A stretch of DNA of 64,000 nt from Burkholderiales bacterium (GTDB lineage Bacteria > Pseudomonadota > Gammaproteobacteria > Burkholderiales > SG8-41). The notes beneath the pieces are model-generated. The model ran no database searches. It was not told the origin of the DNA and was given only the letters and a program-made list of their open reading frames with translations. A program made the position numbers and the translations under genes. The stretch covers positions 163,305 through 227,304 of the forward strand of contig JAUXYA010000024.1 of NCBI GenBank assembly GCA_030684405.1, given 5' to 3'. This document shows, one piece after another, positions 45,165-53,545 of the stretch (its first letter is position 1; each line of letters opens with the position of its first letter).

Positions 45165-46300
45165 GCGACATCCCCGGCCGGGTCAAACCCCGGCGGCACC
45201 GTGATCGCGCCCAACGGTTTCGGCGCCGCACCGCCCTGGTCGCGGTAGTGCCGCAGCTGGAACACGTAGGCGAGAACTTCGGCGACCGCGGTGAACAGCG
45301 CTTCCGGAATTTCCTCACCGATTTCGGTATGGCGGTACAGCGCGCGCGCCAGCGGCGGCGACTCGAGCACCGGAACACGGTGTTCCGCGGCGATTTCGCG
45401 GATCCTCGTGGCAACGAGGTCGGAGCCCTTGGCCACAACGCGCGGGGCGCGCATGCCGCCCTCGGCGTAGGAAAGGGCCACCGCGTAATGGGTCGGGTTG
45501 GTGACCACCACGTCGGCCTTGGGCACCCCGGCCATCATCCGCCGCCTCGCCATCTCGCGCTGCTGCTGGCGGATCGCCGCCTTGATGTGCGGGTCGCCCT
45601 CGGATTCCTTCATTTCCTTGCGCACGTCTTCCTTGGTCATGCGCAGCTTCGAGGTATGGCGCCACAGCTGCAGGGGCACGTCGATGGCCACGATCAACAC
45701 CATCCCCGCAGCCACCGCCGCAAAGCTCCAGACCACGATGCGCCCCATCCGCGAGATTCCGCTCTCCAGCGGCAGCGTCAGCAGCGCCGTGAACTCGTCG
45801 ACCTGACTCCAGATCACCAGTGCGGCGACGCAGCCGATGACGCCCGCCTTCGCCAGCGCCTTGCCCAATTCGGCAAGCGCATGGCCGGAAAACATCCGCG
45901 CCAGGCCCTTCAGCGGATTCAACTTCGAGAAATTGGGTTCGACCGGCTTGAAAGTGAACAGCCAGCCCGACATGGTCATCGGCGCCGCGAGGCCGACCAG
46001 CATCAGCACGATGAAAAAGGGCGCCGCCAGCATCCAGGCACCCGTCGCCTGTCCGGACAGCGCATCCAGCATCAGCTGCGGATCGGCGGCGACCGCCTCC
46101 ACTCGCAAAGCCCGGACCATCAGGTCCTCCATGCCGCGGAACATCAGTGCGCCGGAAAACCACAGTCCACCGGCTCCAGCCATCAATATGGCCAGGGCGC
46201 TTAGCTCGGGCGAACGCGCGACCTGCCCCTCCTCGCGCGCTTGCTCCAAGCGACGGGGTGAGGGGGCTTCACTGCGTTCGAGATCGGATTCTTCGGACAT
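45161..46300 (-). CDS. flhB: flagellar export switch protein FlhB
   Basis: 379 residues from the ATG at 46300 (MSEESDLERSEAPSPRRLEQ); the frame starts six codons earlier but this is the conserved start. Four membrane helices, then the C-terminal domain with the autocleavage site NPTH in VVVTNPTHYAVALSY. Cleavage and contact with FliK switch export from hook to filament substrates. First gene of the flhB-A-F-G-fliA operon; a GCGGATTATCCGC palindrome lies at 46330-46342 upstream. Confidence 0.96.
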   Translation of the reverse strand: MSEESDLERSEAPSPRRLEQAREEGQVARSPELSALAILMAGAGGLWFSGALMFRGMEDLMVRALRVEAVAADPQLMLDALSGQATGAWMLAAPFFIVLMLVGLAAPMTMSGWLFTFKPVEPNFSKLNPLKGLARMFSGHALAELGKALAKAGVIGCVAALVIWSQVDEFTALLTLPLESGISRMGRIVVWSFAAVAAGMVLIVAIDVPLQLWRHTSKLRMTKEDVRKEMKESEGDPHIKAAIRQQQREMARRRMMAGVPKADVVVTNPTHYAVALSYAEGGMRAPRVVAKGSDLVATRIREIAAEHRVPVLESPPLARALYRHTEIGEEIPEALFTAVAEVLAYVFQLRHYRDQGGAAPKPLGAITVPPGFDPAGDVA

Positions 46301-46392
46301 GGCCGGGCTGCACGCCAAAATTCGGATGAGCGGATTATCCGCAGCGCCCGGCGCCGGCTTGAGGGGGAGTACGTCGGAATTCGGCCCCTATT

Positions 46393-47328
46393 TCAGGGCT
46401 TCGCGGCGGCGCCTCCAGTCGCTGCCCTGTCATCGCGGCCACCGAGGGTGATCAGCGGCAACAGCGCCGCGGCGGGCGGCACTCCGTACCAGGACCAGTC
46501 CCGCGCCGCTTTCAGGGCGATTCGAATCACCCGCCGGCGTGTGTTTTCCGGTGTCAGGCCGAGCATCCTGCCGATTTCCTCGTAATCGTGCGCCAGCGCA
46601 GCGTCGCTCCAGCCGCGGGCACTATGCCGGGCCACCGCGGCAGCGAGGATCACATTGTTTTCGCGCGGCCGGCGGGCGTGGTGATCGTCCATCAGGTGAT
46701 GCAGCACCGACGGCAGGCGCCATTCCTTCGCGGCGCAGAGCTGCACATCGACAAGATTGACTCCGAGCACGGCACGCTGGACGTCCTCGCTGCGCAGCGC
46801 ATGGTCGGCGCGCTGCAGATCCTGGATGCGCATCGCCTGGATCGGTGCCGCGCACCATAGCAGCAGCTCGGCCACATCGTGCAGCAGGGCCGCGATCATC
46901 ACCTCGTCGACCTCAATGTCATGGCGCTCCGCCGCCCAGTCGCGGGCGTACAACGCCGCGTGCCGGGCACGGCTGGCCACGGTCAACGCGCCCTGCAGCG
47001 CAGGCGGCCAGGATTCGAGCATGGATTCCAGCGTCGTCTGACGGCTGAAATGGCGGAAGAAGGGGCCGAGCCCGAGCATCATCAGCGCATGAGCGATGGT
47101 GGTAATTTCGGTGCGCTGGCTGGCATGGCGGTTCAACTGGATGTACTGCAGCACCTTCAGCGTCATCAGCGGATCGTGGAGCACAATCTCGGCGACGCGC
47201 TGCGGCGTCGCGTTGTCCTCGTCCGCCGCCAGCACTGCCAGTTCCCGCACCGTGCGTGCCAGCACTGGTGGCTCACGCCTGCCGAGCTGCTGTACCCAGT
47301 CAGCTACGGCGGCCGTCGCGGCGCTCAT
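46393..47328 (-). CDS. HDOD-domain signalling protein
   Basis: 311 residues from the ATG at 47328. An HDOD domain covers about residues 15-215 (VAEIVLHDPLMTLKVLQYI, HALMMLGLGPFFRHF, ALLHDVAELLLWC), a non-catalytic relative of HD phosphohydrolases found in signalling proteins, sometimes tied to c-di-GMP. The C-terminal 90 residues are not recognised. It overlaps the methyltransferase gene by four bases and so belongs to the motA-motB operon end. Function unknown. Confidence 0.9.
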   Translation of the reverse strand: MSAATAAVADWVQQLGRREPPVLARTVRELAVLAADEDNATPQRVAEIVLHDPLMTLKVLQYIQLNRHASQRTEITTIAHALMMLGLGPFFRHFSRQTTLESMLESWPPALQGALTVASRARHAALYARDWAAERHDIEVDEVMIAALLHDVAELLLWCAAPIQAMRIQDLQRADHALRSEDVQRAVLGVNLVDVQLCAAKEWRLPSVLHHLMDDHHARRPRENNVILAAAVARHSARGWSDAALAHDYEEIGRMLGLTPENTRRRVIRIALKAARDWSWYGVPPAAALLPLITLGGRDDRAATGGAAAKP

Positions 47329-48122
47329 CGTTGCACCCGGGTTCCCGCAATGCGGTAGACATAGAGTCGTCCGGCCCAGGCCTCCTCCAGTTCGATGATT
47401 GCCTCCGGCACGACGCCGGGAACGGCAAAGCTGTTGCTGACCAGCAGCGTGCCCGGACGCATTTCGGCCACGGCCTTGTGCCACAACCGCGCCATCGGCA
47501 CCGGCGACAGATAGGCGTAGGCCACGTCATATCCCGAAAGATCCGTTGTCCAGAAATCACCCCAGCGCAGGCTGCAGCGCCCGCCGCTGGGCAGGCAGCG
47601 CAGCCACCCGGCGAGCCAGGGCAGCGGCGCATATTCGACGCCGTGGAAACGGCCGTCGCTGCGCGCCGCGGCTAGCCGCGCGATTACCTTGCCGTTGCCA
47701 CAGCCGAGATCGATCAGCCGCGGCCGCGGCGTTTCCGGGAGCAGGCCGAGCAGGGCCTGCACGGCGACATCGGCGGAGAAAAACAGCGGCACCTGGGTGC
47801 GGCCCACGCCCCAGTAGCAGAGCAGCATCAGTGCGAAGGCGCCGAAGCCCCATCCCGGGTGCAGGTCCGCCGCCAGCACCAGTGCCAGCGCGGGCACAAA
47901 CAGCAGGTTGATCGGTAGCCACCACGGCGCCAGTCCGAACAACAGGCCGCCGCCAGCAGCAAGCAGCGATTCCGCCGCCAGCCACCAGGACGTTCCATCG
48001 CCGCCGGCGAACACCCAGGCCAGCGGCACGCACAGCGCATGCAGCAGCAGCGCACGCACGGCCGGCGGCCATCCCGCCGCCGGTTCAGGACGCGTTGCCG
48101 CCTGTCGCAGGGCGTTCGACAT
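47325..48122 (-). CDS. membrane-anchored class I SAM-dependent methyltransferase
   Basis: 265 residues from the ATG at 48122, which lies inside the end of motB (38-base overlap). The N-terminal 100 residues contain three or four hydrophobic segments (LLLHALCVPLAWVFAGG, AALLFGLAPWWLPI-like); the C-terminal part has the SAM-binding motif I IDLGCGNGKVIARLA and a following acidic residue in HGVEYAPLP. The substrate is unknown. Tight coupling to motB suggests a function connected with the motor or chemotaxis, but this is inference. Confidence 0.85.
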   Translation of the reverse strand: MSNALRQAATRPEPAAGWPPAVRALLLHALCVPLAWVFAGGDGTSWWLAAESLLAAGGGLLFGLAPWWLPINLLFVPALALVLAADLHPGWGFGAFALMLLCYWGVGRTQVPLFFSADVAVQALLGLLPETPRPRLIDLGCGNGKVIARLAAARSDGRFHGVEYAPLPWLAGWLRCLPSGGRCSLRWGDFWTTDLSGYDVAYAYLSPVPMARLWHKAVAEMRPGTLLVSNSFAVPGVVPEAIIELEEAWAGRLYVYRIAGTRVQR

Positions 48123-49014
48123 GGGCTGCCGAGTTGGTTTCCGCAGGAGCGCCATTACGGTCGATCGCGTCCCCGGTCTGCCGGTTCATGACGATCAGGC
48201 TGATCCGGCGGTTCAGCGGATTGAAGGGATCATTGCGGTCCAGCGGCACCGCCGCGGCCATGCCGACCACGCGCACCAGGCGGCCGTCATCCATGCCGCC
48301 CTGCACCAGTACGCGGCGCGAGGCATTGGCACGGTCGGCGGACAGCTCCCAGTTGCTGTAGCCGCGTTCTCCCGAGGCGTACGGCGTGGCGTCGGTGTGG
48401 CCGGAAATGCTGATCCTGTTCTCGACGCCATTCAGCGTGCGGCCGATTTCGAGCAGGATTTCTCGGGTATAGGGCTGCAGTTCGGCGCGGCCGGAGGCGA
48501 ACATCGGCCGGTTCTGCGCATCGACGACCTGGATGCGCAAACCCTCGGTGATGATATCGATCAGCAACTGCTCGCGGAACTGGCGCAGTGCCGGATTCTC
48601 GGCAATCGCCTTTTCGATGCGGCCCTTCAGGTCGCTCAGCTTGGCCCGTTCGCGACTTTCCAGCTCGGCCTGCGCCGCCTTGATGTTGATCATCCGTTTT
48701 TCCGTGGGCAATTCGCCGCGCATCACCTGTCCTTCGCTGCGCGTGAGGTCCTTGCCGCCACCCTTGATGATGTGCGAGCTGTCACCGGTGCCGCTGCCGC
48801 CGGCCAGCGCAATCTTCAGCGGCGTGTTGAAATAGTCGGCAATTCCGACCAGGTCCCCTTTGGCCGTCGAGCCGAGCAGCCACATCAGCAGGAAGAACGC
48901 CATCATCGCAGTGACAAAGTCGGCATAGGCGATCTTCCACGCGCCGCCGTGGTGCCCTCCGCCACCCTTCTTGATGCGTTTGATGATGATCGGTCTTTGC
49001 GAGTCGTCCGCCAT
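48085..49014 (-). CDS. motB: flagellar stator protein MotB
   Basis: 309 residues. One membrane helix with the proton-binding aspartate in YADFVTAMMAFFLLMWLL, preceded by a basic Gly/His-rich cytoplasmic stretch, and an OmpA-like peptidoglycan-binding domain (about 185-290) with ISGHTDATPY and NWELSADRANASRRVLV. Anchors the stator to the wall. 20 bases after motA. Confidence 0.97.
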   Translation of the reverse strand: MADDSQRPIIIKRIKKGGGGHHGGAWKIAYADFVTAMMAFFLLMWLLGSTAKGDLVGIADYFNTPLKIALAGGSGTGDSSHIIKGGGKDLTRSEGQVMRGELPTEKRMINIKAAQAELESRERAKLSDLKGRIEKAIAENPALRQFREQLLIDIITEGLRIQVVDAQNRPMFASGRAELQPYTREILLEIGRTLNGVENRISISGHTDATPYASGERGYSNWELSADRANASRRVLVQGGMDDGRLVRVVGMAAAVPLDRNDPFNPLNRRISLIVMNRQTGDAIDRNGAPAETNSAAHVERPATGGNAS

Positions 49015-49034
49015 GGCTTAGCCCCTTGCCGCGA

Positions 49035-49886
49035 TCACTTGCGCTTGACGTGTTTTTCGAGCTCGGCGAAGGACGGCCGCTCGGTCGAATAGAGCACCTT
49101 GCGCCCGAACTCCACTGCCAGCGCCGGCGAGTAGCCGTTGAGGCTGGCGAGCAGCGTGACCTTGATGCAATGGAACATCTTGGTCGACTCGGCCAGCTTC
49201 TGCTCGAGCAGCGTCGCCAGCGGACTGACGAAACCGTAGGCGAGCAGAATGCCGAGGAAGGTGCCGACCAGCGCGTGGGCAATCATGATGCCCAGCTCGG
49301 CCGGCGGCGCGCCTACCGACCCCATGGTCTTGATGACACCCATCACTGCGGCGACGATGCCGAAGGCCGGAAGGCCATCGCCGACCCGCGCCACCGCGTG
49401 GATCGGGATCTCGCCTTCGTGGTGGTGGGTCTCGATCTCGTTGTCCATCAGATTCTCGATCTCGAAAGTGTTCAGGTTGCCGCCGACCATCAGCCGCAGG
49501 TAATCGGTGATGAACTCCATCACGTGGTGATCGTTGAGCACGCGGGGGTATTTCGCGAACAACGGGCTCTGCTTCGGATTCTCGACGTCGTTCTCGATGG
49601 TCATCAGGCCTTCCTTGCGCACTTTCGCAAGGATGTCGTAGAGCAGCGCCATCAGGTCCATGTACACCGCCTTGGTGTACCTGGAGCCGCCCAGCGTTTT
49701 CGGCAGTACCTGCAGGGTGGCCTTGAGTGCCTTGCCGTTGTTGCCGACGACAAAAGCGCCGACCGCGGCGCCGCCGATCATCAGCAGCTCAAGCGGCTGG
49801 AACAGTGCCGCCAGGTGGCCGCCGGCCAGCGCGTAGCCGCCGAGAACCGAGCCAGCGACAATGATGTATCCGATGATGACCAGCAC
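49035..49886 (-). CDS. motA: flagellar stator protein MotA
   Basis: 283 residues from a GTG at 49886, with GGGAGG eight bases upstream. Four membrane helices; VGDGLPAFGIVAAVMGVI and TFLGILLAYGFVSPLATLLE are the MotA signatures and the cytoplasmic loop carries the charged residues that meet FliG. Proton type rather than sodium (PomA) by overall pattern. Heads motA-motB-methyltransferase-HDOD. Confidence 0.97.
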   Translation of the reverse strand: MLVIIGYIIVAGSVLGGYALAGGHLAALFQPLELLMIGGAAVGAFVVGNNGKALKATLQVLPKTLGGSRYTKAVYMDLMALLYDILAKVRKEGLMTIENDVENPKQSPLFAKYPRVLNDHHVMEFITDYLRLMVGGNLNTFEIENLMDNEIETHHHEGEIPIHAVARVGDGLPAFGIVAAVMGVIKTMGSVGAPPAELGIMIAHALVGTFLGILLAYGFVSPLATLLEQKLAESTKMFHCIKVTLLASLNGYSPALAVEFGRKVLYSTERPSFAELEKHVKRK

Positions 49887-49990
49887 CGCGCAACGCCTCC
49901 CGTTCGTTTGCCCCCGCGGGGCGGCGGCAGCGTGACACCGGGTCGCGCCCCCGCCGGGGGCGCCTTCACGGCACCCTCCCGACAGGGGAA

Positions 49991-50018
49991 TTAACGGTCA
50001 AAAAGGAGGGATTCTTTA
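49991..50018 (-). promoter_or_regulatory. candidate sigma-28 (FliA) promoter of the motA operon
   Basis: Minus strand: TAAAG with TAAA at 50018-50015, 16 bases, then ACCGTTAA (49998-49991). It lies 105 bases before the motA start. A GCGCCCCC/GGGGGCGC hairpin (49945-49963) is in the leader. Confidence 0.62.
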
Positions 50019-50040
50019 ACCGCGCCGACCGGCGTGGCGT

Positions 50041-50655
50041 TCAGGCAGCAACAGCCGCCCGGCGGCGCGGCGCGGGTGCCGCGGCAACCGGCAGCGGGAC
50101 AAAGGTCCGCCGTTCCGCAAGAGCGGCGAGGTCTTCTGCAGCCTTGCGAGTCTTCCCGGCACGCGAGGGCACATTGCACAGCCCGCAAACGAAATTTTGG
50201 TGCAGATCCATCGAGTGCACCACGTAGTGGCCACCACAGCGGATGCAGCGCGTGGTGTCGAGCATCTTCGCGTCAAGGAAACGCACCAGACTCCAGGCCC
50301 GCGTGAAGGACAGCGCGGCCTCCAGCTGATGCACATGCAGGTGTTCGAGGTAAAGCCGGTACGCCGTCATCATCGCCTCGATGCCGCGCGAAGGCGTGTT
50401 GACCGTGATGAAGCGGTGGATGTCGGTGAACAGGGAAGCATGGATGTTCGGCATCCAGCTCATGAACCAGTCGGTGGAAAACGGCAGCATGCCCTTTGGC
50501 GGCGACACGCCCTTCACCTCCTTGTAGAGCTTGAGCAGGCGCTCGCGGCTGAGATTCGTTTCGGCTTCAAGCACCTGCAGGCGCGCGCCGAGCCGCACCA
50601 TCTCCGCGGCAAGCTGAACCTGCCGCGCGTCCGTCACCACACTCTTGTTTCGCAT
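50041..50655 (-). CDS. flhC: flagellar master activator subunit FlhC
   Basis: 204 residues. The zinc-binding cysteines are visible as CIRCGGHYV...FVCGLCN; other conserved parts are PPKGMLPFSTDWFMSW and RAWSLVRFLD. With FlhD forms the FlhD4C2 activator of class II flagellar promoters. The C-terminal 30 residues are Ala/Pro/Arg-rich. 52 bases downstream of flhD. Confidence 0.96.
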   Translation of the reverse strand: MRNKSVVTDARQVQLAAEMVRLGARLQVLEAETNLSRERLLKLYKEVKGVSPPKGMLPFSTDWFMSWMPNIHASLFTDIHRFITVNTPSRGIEAMMTAYRLYLEHLHVHQLEAALSFTRAWSLVRFLDAKMLDTTRCIRCGGHYVVHSMDLHQNFVCGLCNVPSRAGKTRKAAEDLAALAERRTFVPLPVAAAPAPRRRAAVAA

Positions 50656-50707
50656 GCTGTGTCTCTCCTGTCGATGTCGGTATGCTGGCTTTCGGCGGGC
50701 CGCCGGT

Positions 50708-51025
50708 TCAGGCGAGCCCGGCGGCCGGCTGGCCGGCCATCAGCACCGCGGCATGCGAGGAAGCCATCAGCCTGTTCTTGCCGTATTCGGTGACCATGTT
50801 CATGATCAGGCGGTCGTCGAGACGGAAACGGCAGAGCAGCATGTTGGAAGTCGCCATCTTCAGGATCTGGCCGGGAGTCAGTGATTCGAGAATGTCGGCC
50901 ACGTCCTGGTTGACGCCGAGACGGAACATCGCGGCCGCCTTGTCGGCGTTGATCATCTGCTGGGCCAGCAACATGTAACCCAGGTTGGCCTCGCGAATCT
51001 CTTCCATCAGTTTTTCCGTACCCAT
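50708..51025 (-). CDS. flhD: flagellar master activator subunit FlhD
   Basis: 105 residues from the ATG at 51025, with GGAGAG upstream; the open frame further up is in the leader. Conserved FlhD parts: EIREANLGYMLLAQQMIN, MFRLGVNQDVADILESLTPGQILKMATS. Its 226-base upstream region separates it from the degenerate EAL gene and holds a repeat array. Confidence 0.96.
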   Translation of the reverse strand: MGTEKLMEEIREANLGYMLLAQQMINADKAAAMFRLGVNQDVADILESLTPGQILKMATSNMLLCRFRLDDRLIMNMVTEYGKNRLMASSHAAVLMAGQPAAGLA

Positions 51026-51177
51026 GATTGCTCTCCTGTTTGTGTTTGGCGTTAACTTCGTGTTGTGTCTGACAACGACGCCATTTTGCAGCGACCGAAC
51101 CGAAAACTTGATTGGGCGTCGTCTGAAAGAGACGTGAGTACAGCGGCAGGCGGTGTGTAGGAGTTTTGCTGACAAGG

Positions 51178-51250
51178 ATCACAGTGGCAATCACGGCAAC
51201 GTGGCAAATATCACGCCCGATCAACGTGATAACGTGTTTAAGTTCACGTT
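51178..51250. promoter_or_regulatory. operator-like repeat array upstream of flhDC
   Basis: AACGTG occurs at 51198, 51223 and 51231 and inverted (CACGTT) at 51245; ATCAC occurs at 51178, 51190 and 51210. The last pair forms AACGTG-N8-CACGTT (51231-51250), ending one base from the stop of the degenerate EAL gene. It may be binding sites for a regulator of flhDC; the last repeat could also act as a weak terminator. Confidence 0.45.
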
Positions 51251-51251
51251 T

Positions 51252-53000
51252 TCAGCGAAGTTGCGCGGGCCCGAAACTATCCACAGGGCGGCAAGCCATG
51301 AAGCCCGACACATCGGCGGCGACAACCGGCGCGCTGAAAAACAGGCCCTGTGCGCTGTTGCAGCCATGCTCCCTCAGGCAGGCGGCCTGAGCCGCAGTCT
51401 CCACGCCCTCGGCAAGCACCGACAGTCCGAAGTTGCGTCCGATGTCGATGATGGCACGCACGATCGCCGCGTCGCGCGCATTGCTGGCGACGCCGGCGAC
51501 GAAGCTGCGGTCGATCTTCAGCACGTCAACCGGATAACGCTTGAGGTAGCCAAGCGAGGGGCCACCGATTCCGATATCACCGATCGCGATGCGAACGCCG
51601 GTCCGCTTCAATATCCTTAGCGTGTGCAGCGTCGCTTCGACATCACGCACCAGCGCCGACTCGGCCACCTCGAGAGTCACGCATTGCGGATCGATTCGGG
51701 ATTCTCCGAGGATGCGTGACAGCCTGCCCGGCAACGCGGGCTGCCGGAAGCGGGATGCGGAGATGTTCACCCATACACCGAGCCCGGCGCAGCCGCCCGC
51801 ATGCCAGGCCGCCGCCTGCCGGCAGACCTCCTGCAATACCCATTCACCGGCCCGTCCGGTGGTGCCAGGGTCGTCTGCGAGGACAGCCAGGCATTCCGGC
51901 GAACTCAGGCCCCTTTCCGGATGCAGCCAGCGGGCCAGCGCCTGCATCGCGATTACCTTATCGCTGTCCAGCGCAATAACCGGCTGGTAGGCGAGTTGCA
52001 GCTGTGCCTGCGTAGCACCGCCGAGCACCGCGCTACGGGCGGCATGTTCTTCCATGCTCTTGAAAAAGAACAGAAAGCCGTTGCGGCCCAGCAGCTGGCG
52101 ACAATGGAACATAGCGGTCTCCGCATGGCCCATCAGGTCGTCCAGCACTATGCCGTCCTCCGGCGCCACGCTCACCCCCATGCTTGAGGCCAGTTGCAAC
52201 CGCAGTTCGCCATGCACGCTGCATTCGGCGAGCATGGCGATCGTCTGCTGGGCAAAGGCCTGCACCGCATGCAACGTGGTGAATCCGCCGCGCACCAGCA
52301 CGAAGCGGTCGTCTTCAAGGCGGGACACCAGGGTTTCGGACGTGCCGGCGCGCAGCCGGCGTCCGATCAGCGCCAGCACGCGGTCGGTAGCCGCGTTGCC
52401 GAAGGTCAAGTTGACACGCGAGAGGCGCGCGAAGTCGATGAAACAGACCACGACATGTTCGGTCGGGCGGATGGCTGCGAGGCGCTGCGCCGCCATCCGC
52501 ATGAACAGCGCGCGGCCCGGCAGGCCGGTGATCCGATCGTATTCGGCCAGGTGCAGCAGCTTCCCGTCCGCCGTATCAGGGATAGTGCCCAGCGCCCGCT
52601 CCACGGCCGGTAACAGTTCGCCGAAATGGCCCCTGATGATGCAGTTCTGCACGCCGTCGCGGCGCGCCGCCTCGACCGCGTGGTCGCTGATGCGGCTGGA
52701 GCAGATGATGAAGGGAATGTTGCGTCCGCTCTGGCGCAGCACCTGCAGCGCGGCTGACGAGCTGAAACCGGGCATCACGTGGTCCGAAACGATGATGTCC
52801 CACTTCGCGGCAAGCAGCGCGTCGCGCATCCGCGCTGCGGTGTCGACACGGCCATGAGTGATCGGGCGGCCGGCTCGGACGAACTGCGTCGCCAGCAGCG
52901 CAGCATCCTCTTCGCTGTCATTGATAATCAACACACGCAGCCCCGGCGCCGCGCGCAGATCGGCACTCGCGCCCGGCTCAGGCAGCAGCACCGCGCCCAT
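51252..53000 (-). CDS. degenerate REC-GGDEF-EAL protein directly upstream of flhDC
   Basis: 582 residues from the ATG at 53000; a GTG at 52991 is better spaced from AGGGAG. The receiver (residues about 20-140) keeps the acceptor aspartate in IIVSDHVMPGF but has Arg for the usual lysine (IIRGHF). The GGDEF site reads RLEDDRF. In the EAL domain the catalytic Glu is Gln (AMQALARW), and DDFGTGYSS reads GDIGIGGPS, while VNIS, EVAES, LKIDRSFV, LAEGVET and AQG remain. It is therefore unlikely to make or hydrolyse c-di-GMP, but may bind nucleotide or protein. YdiV, another inactive EAL protein, binds FlhDC. Overlaps the next upstream gene by 23 bases. Confidence 0.92.
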   Translation of the reverse strand: MGAVLLPEPGASADLRAAPGLRVLIINDSEEDAALLATQFVRAGRPITHGRVDTAARMRDALLAAKWDIIVSDHVMPGFSSSAALQVLRQSGRNIPFIICSSRISDHAVEAARRDGVQNCIIRGHFGELLPAVERALGTIPDTADGKLLHLAEYDRITGLPGRALFMRMAAQRLAAIRPTEHVVVCFIDFARLSRVNLTFGNAATDRVLALIGRRLRAGTSETLVSRLEDDRFVLVRGGFTTLHAVQAFAQQTIAMLAECSVHGELRLQLASSMGVSVAPEDGIVLDDLMGHAETAMFHCRQLLGRNGFLFFFKSMEEHAARSAVLGGATQAQLQLAYQPVIALDSDKVIAMQALARWLHPERGLSSPECLAVLADDPGTTGRAGEWVLQEVCRQAAAWHAGGCAGLGVWVNISASRFRQPALPGRLSRILGESRIDPQCVTLEVAESALVRDVEATLHTLRILKRTGVRIAIGDIGIGGPSLGYLKRYPVDVLKIDRSFVAGVASNARDAAIVRAIIDIGRNFGLSVLAEGVETAAQAACLREHGCNSAQGLFFSAPVVAADVSGFMACRPVDSFGPAQLR

Positions 53001-53493
53001 CTCCCTGGGACTGCATCCGCAACAGTTGGTGTTCCACCGCCCTGATCAGGCCGCCAGGATCGACGGTATCGCAGTCGGCGGTCGCCACACCGCAGGACAC
53101 CTTCAAGTCGAGCGTACCTTCGCGGCAGGCAAAAAGCCCCGAAGCGACGCGGGCTTCTATCGCGGACGCCATCTTCAGCGCACATTCCGGCGTACTGCCA
53201 GGGCAGATCACCAGGAAACTGCCACCGCCGAGGCTGCAAAGCAGCTCACGTCGCACGAAGCAGGCACGCAGCCGAGAAGCCACCTCGTACAGCGCCGCAT
53301 CGACAGCGTCGCGGCCATAGGCCTCGCTGACCAGCTGCATGCGCTTAATCCTGACCACGATGCACGAAAGCGGGCTACCCGTGCCCATCGCGGCAACCCA
53401 CTCCTGCTGCAAAAGTTTTATCGCACCGGACCGCGCGACACTCGCGCACAGGTCATTCAAGACCGTGGTGCTTTCTTTTTTTGAATCAGTCAT
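52978..53493 (-). CDS. stand-alone degenerate GGDEF protein
   Basis: 171 residues from the ATG at 53493; a longer frame begins at 53541 but a sigma-28-like -10 lies at 53553-53546, so the shorter start is preferred. The GGDEF fold is recognisable (VSEAYGRDAVDAALYEVASRLRACF, LLCSLGGGSFLVICPG, VSCGVATADCDT) but the active-site loop is GGGSF, and the metal aspartates (usual LxDxD) read VVRIK. Catalytically dead as a cyclase. Its end overlaps the start of the degenerate REC-GGDEF-EAL gene, so the two are probably co-translated and may form a complex. Confidence 0.88.
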   Translation of the reverse strand: MTDSKKESTTVLNDLCASVARSGAIKLLQQEWVAAMGTGSPLSCIVVRIKRMQLVSEAYGRDAVDAALYEVASRLRACFVRRELLCSLGGGSFLVICPGSTPECALKMASAIEARVASGLFACREGTLDLKVSCGVATADCDTVDPGGLIRAVEHQLLRMQSQGDGRGAAA

Positions 53494-53545
53494 CTGCGGT
53501 CGCCGGCCACCGGCCCGCGGCACAGGCGAGCAGTAAGTCACGGCT

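Noticed and set aside
43086..45248. Very long plus-strand frame antisense to flhA (720 residues)
   Set aside because: His/Gln/Arg-rich composition typical of the antisense of a GC-rich gene; flhA is certain.
51168..51183. CRP-like TGTGA-N6-TCAGC upstream of flhD (minus strand)
   Set aside because: Only the first half-site matches; the second half has three of five bases. CRP control of flhDC is known in enterobacteria, but this site is not convincing.
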